From the NCBI GenBank assembly GCA_038207585.1, contig JBBQZP010000060.1:1-10801 (forward strand): a stretch of DNA of 10,801 bases, read 5' to 3'. This DNA comes from JBBQZP01 sp038207585 (GTDB lineage Bacteria > Pseudomonadota > Alphaproteobacteria > Rhodobacterales > Rhodobacteraceae). This document shows positions 6,405 through 10,801 of this stretch, one piece after another; position 1 is the stretch's first letter, and every line of letters begins with the position of its first letter. A model generated the notes under the pieces. It was not told the origin of the DNA. It worked only from the letters and a program-made list of their open reading frames with translations, and did no database searches. The translations under genes were made by a program, and so were the position numbers.

Positions 6405-6482
6405 TCTGATGAATAGTCAAGTGAAAAACCTGAAAAAGTCCGTCTCGCGGTCGAAATACCTGCACGAATGTCCTCAATGCCT

Positions 6483-6509
6483 CGACCACTAAATGGTCGT
6501 GACTTAGTG
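6483..6509. repeat. Two overlapping, mutually exclusive inverted repeats
   Basis: CGACCA (6483-6488) pairs with TGGTCG (6494-6499) around five bases, and CACTAA (6487-6492) pairs with TTAGTG (6504-6509) around eleven bases. The arms overlap, so only one hairpin can form at a time. They lie about 200 bases upstream of the response regulator gene. They could be operator half-sites or chance; short arms keep confidence low. Confidence 0.35.
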
Positions 6510-6710
6510 CCGAACGTCAATCAACCACCAAGCGCGTCTACAGCAAGTGTGCCGACGAACTGGGCGGACAGCGGCCTTTCAGTCGGCGTGACGCCTGCGG
6601 TGAAAGCTGTCGTTCGGTGGACAGGAAAAGACTGCGGCCCACCTGTTACCAAAGATCAATGGCCACTATGTAGCGTGACGGTGAGGTAATCCAACAACAC
6701 CGGAGCAGGT

Positions 6711-7385
6711 ATGAGAACGCTTCTTGTCGAAGATCATGCAGCCTTGTCCGAGGTGATTGCGGGTGGGTTGCGACGGTCCGGCTTTGCGGTGGATATCGCG
6801 GCGTCCGTTGCCGAGGCGCGCGAGGCGGTATCGTTGGGCGATTATGCGTTGGTGATCCTTGACCTGGGCCTGCCCGATGGCAGCGGGATCGACCTGCTTG
6901 CGGACTGGCGCGCCCGGGCGGCTTTCCCGGTGATCGTGCTGACCGCGCGCGGGGCCTTGGGCGACCGGATCGAGGGGCTGGACCGGGGCGCCGACGATTA
7001 TATCGTGAAGCCGGTCGAGATCCCCGAACTGGTCGCGCGGTGCCGGGCGGTGCTGCGCCGTCCGGGCAGCCGGGAAAGCATCGGGCTTTTTGCTGGCAGG
7101 GTCCGGCTGGACACCATCAACCGCGAGGCAACCTGTGAGGGTGAGCGCCTGCCACTGGGCCGCCGCGAGATTGGTGTGCTTGAAGCGCTGATCCGCGCCA
7201 AGGGTCGCGTGATTGCGCGCGAGGCGTTGCAGGAGATGCTGTATGACCGTGATGCTGAAGTCACCCCCAATGCCGTTGACGCGGCGGTTTCGCGGGTGCG
7301 GCGCGCATTGGACGAAGCCCAGGCTGAAGTGGCGATCAAGACGATTCGGGGCGTGGGCTGGATGCTCAAGGATGGCAACCCGTGA
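6711..7385 (+). CDS. OmpR-family two-component response regulator, 224 aa
   Basis: The receiver domain (residues 1-110) has the acidic pair Glu7-Asp8, phospho-acceptor Asp51 (VILDLGLPDGSG), Thr78 (VIVLTARG) and Lys100 (DYIVKP), all the residues needed for phosphorylation. The C-terminal half (about 125-222) is a winged-helix OmpR/PhoB DNA-binding domain: LGRREIGVLEALIRAKGRVI, the recognition-helix segment NAVDAAVSRVRRAL, and the hairpin end IKTIRGVGWML. Length is typical for the QseB/PmrA-like subgroup. The start ATG 6711 has GGAG at 6702-6705. The stop overlaps the kinase start by GTGA (7382-7385), so the pair is translationally coupled and surely a cognate system. The stimulus is not evident. 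Confidence 0.95.
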   Translation: MRTLLVEDHAALSEVIAGGLRRSGFAVDIAASVAEAREAVSLGDYALVILDLGLPDGSGIDLLADWRARAAFPVIVLTARGALGDRIEGLDRGADDYIVKPVEIPELVARCRAVLRRPGSRESIGLFAGRVRLDTINREATCEGERLPLGRREIGVLEALIRAKGRVIAREALQEMLYDRDAEVTPNAVDAAVSRVRRALDEAQAEVAIKTIRGVGWMLKDGNP

Positions 7386-8734
7386 CCCGGGCCCCGGACA
7401 CACGCCCGCGGCTGCAGACGACACTCACCTCGCGGTTGATCGTGATCGCGGTGATGGTCATTCTGGGAAATGTCGGTTTTGTCGCCCTGTTCGATGCGTC
7501 TGATCGTGGCGCGCTGCTGCTTGATCTGACCAAGCGCGAGGTGTTGCGGCTTGAGGCCGCCTATATTGCCGCAGGCGGACAGGCCGATGCGCTGCTTGCC
7601 GCCGCCGGGCCGATCTACAGCGAACATCCCGAGGCTTATGCGTATGTACTGATGAACAGCGATGGGACCGTCACGGGTGGCCAGAATGTCGAGCTTGTTC
7701 CAGCGGATATGCTCCGTCCCGGGCCGTTTGCGTCCGACTGGCTGGCATGGCCCAACGGTGCGGGTCAACTGCCGGTGGTGGCGACCCACAACATCGCCGG
7801 CAGCGCCCCCCCGGTCAGCGTGGTGTTCTTCATGACCAGCGATCCGGCCGATCTGATGGGCGCAGAGGTCTGGGACGAATTCCGGGGCCATGTCTGGCTG
7901 CCGCTTCTGCCGATCGCGATCCTTCTGATTGGCGGCACGCTTCTGACCTTGCGGCGGGCGCTGCGCCCTGTGGCCGAAGCTGCCGCATGGGCGCGCGCGA
8001 TCGAGCCCGGGCAGAATGTCTCGCCGCTGGATCAAGCCGACGCGCCTGCAGAGATCTTCGACCTGACCGATGCCGTTCAGCGCAGCTTCGCGCGGCTGGA
8101 TGCTGAACTGAACGCAGAGCAGCGCCGCGCGGCGGAAGCGGCCCATGCCCTGCGCACGCCGGTCGCGGTCCTTGTCGCCCGGCTTGATGAATTGCCCGAC
8201 GATTCTGCCTTCGCTGCCGTCAAGACCGATGTCCGCGCCCTGTCGCGGATGGTTACGCAATTCCTGTCCTCGGCCGGGGCAGATCGGCTTGAGGTGTCAG
8301 ACGATCAGCGGGCCGAGTTGAATGCCGTCGCGCGCAAGACCGTGACCGATCTCGTGCCGTTCGCCGATGTGCAAGGGGCCGAGGTCGATCTTTATCCTGC
8401 TGACGGGCCGCTGGTGGTACGCGGCTCTGCCGACGCCATAGGCCTTGCGCTGACCAATCTGATCGAGAATGCGATCATCCATGCCGGAGGCCGGATTGAG
8501 GTGCAGGTCGGGCCGGGACGGACCATCTCAGTGCGGGACCATGGTCCCGGCTTGCCTGAAAGCGCCGACGGTCTGTTTGAACCCTTCCATAGAGGCAAGG
8601 GGGCGGCCCGGGGCGGCGCGGGCCTTGGACTCGCTATCGTCTCGCGGATACAGCGCGCCCATGGCGGCACGGTCGAGACGGGCCCGGCACCCGGGCAAGG
8701 CGTGGTGTTCCGCCTTGGCTACACGGCCGGTTGA
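7382..8734 (+). CDS. Sensor histidine kinase, cognate partner of the upstream regulator, 450 aa
   Basis: An inner-membrane kinase that autophosphorylates on His and passes phosphate to the regulator. Transmembrane segments are at about residues 19-38 and 171-189, enclosing a periplasmic sensor region of about 130 residues with no recognised ligand motif. A HAMP-like linker (RRALRPVAEAAAWARAIEPG) follows. The H-box is AAHALRTPVAVL with His255; Ala replaces the more usual Glu after the His, a known variant in QseC/TctE-like kinases. The N-box has Asn359 and Asn363 (LTNLIENAIIHA), G1 is DHGPGL (386-391), the F-box is LFEPFHRGKG (398-407), and G2 is GGAGLGLAIV (411-420). The start is GTG 7382 in a GTGA overlap with the regulator. 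All catalytic boxes are intact. Confidence 0.94.
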   Translation: MTRAPDTRPRLQTTLTSRLIVIAVMVILGNVGFVALFDASDRGALLLDLTKREVLRLEAAYIAAGGQADALLAAAGPIYSEHPEAYAYVLMNSDGTVTGGQNVELVPADMLRPGPFASDWLAWPNGAGQLPVVATHNIAGSAPPVSVVFFMTSDPADLMGAEVWDEFRGHVWLPLLPIAILLIGGTLLTLRRALRPVAEAAAWARAIEPGQNVSPLDQADAPAEIFDLTDAVQRSFARLDAELNAEQRRAAEAAHALRTPVAVLVARLDELPDDSAFAAVKTDVRALSRMVTQFLSSAGADRLEVSDDQRAELNAVARKTVTDLVPFADVQGAEVDLYPADGPLVVRGSADAIGLALTNLIENAIIHAGGRIEVQVGPGRTISVRDHGPGLPESADGLFEPFHRGKGAARGGAGLGLAIVSRIQRAHGGTVETGPAPGQGVVFRLGYTAG

Positions 8735-8792
8735 ACCGGACATCCCGTCAGACTGCGGTCAGAGGAATCGGGCATCTGCATGGTCATGGCGC

Positions 8793-8808
8793 GAGGGATG
8801 ATTCCCTC
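8793..8808. repeat. Small inverted repeat between kinase and RTX genes
   Basis: GAGGGA (8793-8798) and TCCCTC (8803-8808) form a 6-bp stem with a four-base loop in the 111-base gap between the kinase stop and the RTX start. No T-run follows. It could partly separate the RTX transcript from the kinase transcript, or be an operator. The gap is long enough for an independent RTX promoter, which I could not pinpoint. Confidence 0.35.
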
Positions 8809-8845
8809 TGCAGCGGCAACCAAGGCAGAAAAGGACACCTGACAC

Positions 8846-9877
8846 ATGGAAATTTATGGCACGAGCGGCAACAACCTTTTGACCGGCACTGACGTCCGCA
8901 ACGACATGGAAGGCCGGGCGGGAAACGATACGCTGCTGGGTATGGGCGGCAACGACGATCTTTACGGCGGCGCGGGGAATGACATCCTGGACGGCGGTGC
9001 GGGCGACGATGAAATGAACGGCGGTGCCGGGGCGGACATCTTTCGCTTTGGGGCCGGGCGCGACAGTATCGAAGGCCTGACCTCTGAAGATCGTATCGAG
9101 ATTTCACCGGCCTTTGGAATTTCGAGTTTCGCGGCGTTGATGGTACTGGCGCGGCCTGCCGAGCGCGGCGACAGCACATTGTTCGACTTTGGCAACGGCA
9201 ACACGCTCTTGCTGGAAGATGTTAGGGTCGGTCAGTTGACAACAGCGCAATTCGGTTTTGTCGCAGGGCCTTTGCCGCCCGCTCCGCCGCAGCCAGTGCC
9301 GGGCGGTGCAACGCAGGGCAATGATCTTCTGATCGGGACAGGCGGTAATGACCGGATCAATGGTCTGGGCGGCAACGACCGTATCAACGGTCTGGGCGGG
9401 AATGACGAACTTTACGGCGGTGCGGGCCACGACACACTGTTCGGCCGCGCTGGTAATGACGACATGAAAGGTGGCACCGGCAACGACCGTCTGAACGGTA
9501 ACGCTGGGAACGACGATCTTTACGGCGGCGCGGGTAACGACAATCTGTTCGGGGGTGCCGGACGTGACGATCTGGAGGGTGGCGCCGGAAACGATACGCT
9601 CGGCAGTGGTGCCGGAAATGACTCGCTCATGGGCGGGGCCGGGGCCGATCGGTTCATCTTTACAAGCGGGCGTGACGTGATCGAAGATTTCCGCGCAGAA
9701 GACACGATCCAGATCGCCGCGTCGCTCGGCGTGACCGATTTCGCCGGTATTCTCGCACGGGCCAGTGTCGTGGGCGGCGGGGACGACGTGCTGATCACCT
9801 TCAACCCGGGCAACACGCTCCGACTTGAGGATGTGCAGTTGTCGACGCTGACAGCCGGTGATTTTGTCTTTGCTTGA
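8846..9877 (+). CDS. RTX (hemolysin-type) calcium-binding repeat protein, 343 aa, two tandem modules
   Basis: The protein is full of nonapeptide GGxGxDxLx repeats, which bind calcium and form parallel beta-rolls in proteins exported by type I secretion. It has two modules. Module 1 (residues about 6-140) has RTX repeats at 22-63 then a non-repeat part GADIFRFGAGRDSIE...NTLLLEDVRVGQLTTAQFGFV. A Pro-rich linker (142-153) follows. Module 2 (about 156-343) has more repeats (165-268) and the parallel ending GADRFIFTSGRDVIEDF...NTLRLEDVQLSTLTAGDFVFA. The C-terminal DFVFA is typical of type I secretion signals; there is no N-terminal signal peptide. No enzyme domain is present, so it is probably a structural or adhesive exoprotein. 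ATG 8846 has AAGGA ten bases upstream. No ABC/HlyD exporter genes are in the window. Confidence 0.93.
   Translation: MEIYGTSGNNLLTGTDVRNDMEGRAGNDTLLGMGGNDDLYGGAGNDILDGGAGDDEMNGGAGADIFRFGAGRDSIEGLTSEDRIEISPAFGISSFAALMVLARPAERGDSTLFDFGNGNTLLLEDVRVGQLTTAQFGFVAGPLPPAPPQPVPGGATQGNDLLIGTGGNDRINGLGGNDRINGLGGNDELYGGAGHDTLFGRAGNDDMKGGTGNDRLNGNAGNDDLYGGAGNDNLFGGAGRDDLEGGAGNDTLGSGAGNDSLMGGAGADRFIFTSGRDVIEDFRAEDTIQIAASLGVTDFAGILARASVVGGGDDVLITFNPGNTLRLEDVQLSTLTAGDFVFA
9346..9420 (+). repeat. Near-identical 27-base tandem repeats within the RTX gene
   Basis: Residues 167-187 read GGNDRINGLGGNDRINGLGGN, a 9-residue unit repeated exactly at protein level and nearly exactly in DNA. It is the least diverged part of the repeat array, suggesting a recent unit duplication. 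It lies inside the coding sequence and keeps the frame. Confidence 0.75.
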
Positions 9878-9933
9878 AGAGAGGTCTTTCCAGCTTGGGC
9901 CAGTCACCAGCGTATGATGGCTGCGCCTTTCCT

Positions 9934-9972
9934 GCCCCCGGGCTGTCGGTGAATGCATGGCAGCGCGGGGGC
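9934..9972 (+). terminator. Strong imperfect hairpin between the RTX and OB-fold genes
   Basis: GCCCCCG (9934-9940) pairs with CGGGGGC (9966-9972); after one G-G mismatch, GCTGTC (9942-9947) pairs with GGCAGC (9959-9964) with one G-T wobble, around an 11-base loop. This gives about 13 paired positions. It lies 57 bases after the RTX stop and 41 bases before the next start. No T-run follows, so it may be a terminator of the U-less kind, an mRNA-stabilising 3' structure, or a processing site between two genes of one transcript. Confidence 0.5.
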
Positions 9973-10012
9973 TTCGAAACAGAACCATCCCAACCCCGAA
10001 AGCACCAATGTC

Positions 10013-10345
10013 ATGAAAATGTTTCTCCTCGCCGCTGCGCTTGCCGTCGTCGCCGCGCCGGTGGTTGCGCAATCAATCACCCCCATCGCCAACGCACAGC
10101 GCAGCACAATGGTCGTCCTGCAAGGCACCGTTGACCGGATCACGGACGAGGACGAATTTCGTCTGCGCGATGCATCCGGATGGATTCGTGTCTATGTCGG
10201 TCCGAATTGGGTTCCGGTTGAAGTGGGCGAACAGGTGACGGTGCAGGGGTTCGTCGACAACGATTCCGGCCCCCGTGAGGTCTACGCCCGCAACCTGACA
10301 CGCGCGGATGGAACGGTCATCGCCTTCGATCACCGCTACGATTGA
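10013..10345 (+). CDS. Exported OB-fold protein (BOF / YgiW-YdeI-like), 110 aa
   Basis: Residues 1-19 are a Sec signal peptide (MKMFLLAAALAVVAAPVVA, cleavage before Gln20), so the product is periplasmic. The mature 90 residues look like a bacterial OB-fold of the BOF/YgiW type: VVLQGTVDRITDEDEFRLRDASG, WIRVYVGPNWVPVEVGEQVTVQGFVD, then EVYARNLTRADG. Members of this family bind ligands or ions and have been tied to stress tolerance; the ligand here is unknown. I chose ATG 10013 because the signal peptide starts there; ATG 10019 is an alternative, and the frame opens at 9953 without a ribosome site and would bury the signal sequence. The Shine-Dalgarno is weak (GAAAG about 9998-10002). A Tat-exported protein gene starts 343 bases downstream on the same strand. 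Confidence 0.8.
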   Translation: MKMFLLAAALAVVAAPVVAQSITPIANAQRSTMVVLQGTVDRITDEDEFRLRDASGWIRVYVGPNWVPVEVGEQVTVQGFVDNDSGPREVYARNLTRADGTVIAFDHRYD

Positions 10346-10608
10346 ACCTTGTCTCCGCCAGCCTGCCTCAGCCCTGCGTAGTTTGGTTCTTTGGAGCGCT
10401 GCGATACCCGAATGAGCCTTGGACCCACCTTTGCCGCTACATTGATTTGCGTCGACGGGTCGACATCGACTTGATCCAGGAGTTCTCTGAGCGTCCGCCT
10501 TGGGCCGAGATCTGCGGTGGCAAGTGCGTCTCTACCGATCCGATGACTACCCCCCCAAGGGGTATCGCGGAGCGTGAACTCCTAGCTGGTCACAAGTCTG
10601 TGCAGTGA
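10342..10608 (+). pseudogene. Doubtful small ORF, possible decayed gene (88 aa)
   Basis: An open frame beginning at a TTG that overlaps the end of the OB-fold gene. There is no Shine-Dalgarno, and codon use is poorer than in neighbouring genes. The middle contains LCRYIDLRRRVDIDLIQEF and then EICGGKC, loosely like a widespread type of small protein with a Cys-containing strand, a V-D-L-D-L motif and a later C-x-x-C. The first Cys pair is not present, so any zinc ribbon would be broken. It could equally be non-coding DNA with chance openness. Listed because it is the only candidate in this stretch. Confidence 0.2.
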
Positions 10609-10688
10609 CGGTCGCAAATACCCTCTCACCCCAAATTCACGCTAATCTCCTTCCCACCCACGCGATCTGACGAAGGGAGTCCTGCCAA
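10346..10688. other. Intergenic stretch before the Tat-exported protein gene
   Basis: No secure gene lies in these 343 bases (the doubtful ORF is listed separately). At 10548-10564, TACCCC and GGGGTA form a 6-bp inverted repeat around five bases. The right end, after about 10600, is AT-richer and pyrimidine-rich and probably holds the promoter of the gene starting at 10689; I could not assign promoter boxes confidently. Confidence 0.4.
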
Positions 10689-10801
10689 TGCCACAATCTC
10701 CGATCCCCCGCCGACGGTTCATGGCCGCAGGGGCTGCAGCCTTCCTGGCCACCGGGATAGGCCTGATATCGCCCGTTCGTGCACAGGTCCTCGCTCCGAC
10801 C
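10689..10801 (+). CDS. N-terminus of a Tat-exported protein (truncated by window end)
   Basis: Only 37 codons are visible. ATG 10689 has AAGGGAG (10673-10679) nine bases upstream. The N-terminus has a twin-arginine signal: PRRRFMAAG (Arg8, Arg9, x, Phe11), a weakly hydrophobic stretch AAFLATGIGLIS, and a cleavage site after PVRA (residue 32). The product is therefore expected to fold in the cytoplasm, often around a cofactor, and be exported to the periplasm. Nothing of the mature domain beyond five residues is seen, so the function cannot be stated. Confidence 0.8.

Larger units (their letters stand above)
6357..6710. other. Gene-free stretch between DUF4394 and the response regulator
   Basis: I find no convincing gene in these 354 bases; the short frames present have poor codon use and no ribosome sites. 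The stretch begins with the strong palindrome at 6377-6404 and carries two overlapping inverted repeats at 6483-6509. The right end must hold the promoter of the two-component operon, and GGAG at 6702-6705 is its ribosome site. No -35/-10 pair stands out. The GC-rich, unusually structured middle (about 6540-6620) may be degenerate coding sequence, but I could not match it to a family. Confidence 0.5.

Noticed and set aside
6998..8260. A 420-codon minus-strand open frame opposite the regulator and kinase.
   Set aside because: It is antisense to two genes with complete catalytic motifs; long antisense frames are expected in high-GC DNA, and the product is low-complexity Arg/Gln/Gly-rich.
9346..9660. 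Regular spaced repeats that could look like a CRISPR array.
   Set aside because: The periodicity is 27 bases in frame and encodes RTX nonapeptides; there are no unique spacers between identical repeats.
9104..10072. A 322-codon minus-strand open frame opposite the RTX gene.
   Set aside because: Shadow of the GGxGxD repeat coding; the translated protein has matching artificial Val/Thr repeats and no independent motif.

Overview
The window looks like a piece of an alphaproteobacterial chromosome, most likely from the Rhodobacteraceae/Roseobacteraceae. I base this on high GC with GC-rich third positions, tightly overlapping ATGA/GTGA gene junctions, and the families present: a DUF3726 protein, a DUF4394 protein beside an ECF sigma/RskA-type anti-sigma pair, a short arm-less tyrosine recombinase, and an RTX protein ending in DFVFA. 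This placement is inference from the sequence alone.

Layout. (1) Positions 2-2853, plus strand: a tight run made of the last codons of a probable M19 membrane-dipeptidase-like gene, an unrecognised 560-residue protein, a DUF3726 protein and a RidA-family enamine/imine deaminase. The first three are joined by 4-base ATGA overlaps, and the RidA gene starts 16 bases after the DUF3726 stop. (2) About 2854-4052: a mostly gene-free, visibly AT-richer segment carrying one minus-strand tyrosine recombinase that lacks the usual N-terminal DNA-binding domain. It looks like an inserted or decayed accessory patch. (3) 4053-6356: a minus-strand ECF sigma factor and a translationally coupled membrane anti-sigma factor, divergent from a secreted DUF4394 protein. 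The shared 214-base intergenic region holds a perfect 9-bp inverted repeat and a small hairpin followed by seven T residues. (4) 6357-6710: a gene-free stretch that begins with a perfect 28-bp palindrome. (5) 6711-8734: an OmpR-type response regulator and its histidine kinase, overlapping by a GTGA junction. (6) 8846-9877: an RTX (GGxGxD) calcium-binding protein built of two copies of the same module. (7) 10013-10345: a small exported OB-fold (BOF/YgiW-like) protein. (8) 10346-10688: an intergenic region with one doubtful small ORF. (9) 10689 to the end: the start of a gene for a Tat-exported protein.

How the parts may work together (inference). The first block reads as an amino-acid or peptide processing operon, in which RidA would remove reactive enamines or imines released upstream. 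The second block is a standard sigma/anti-sigma switch whose nearest likely target is the DUF4394 gene. The two-component system may control the RTX gene immediately downstream. I see no strong evidence for a completely new defence or mobile system. The best candidates for something undescribed are the 560-residue protein with its DUF3726/RidA partners, and the structured leader in front of the DUF4394 gene.
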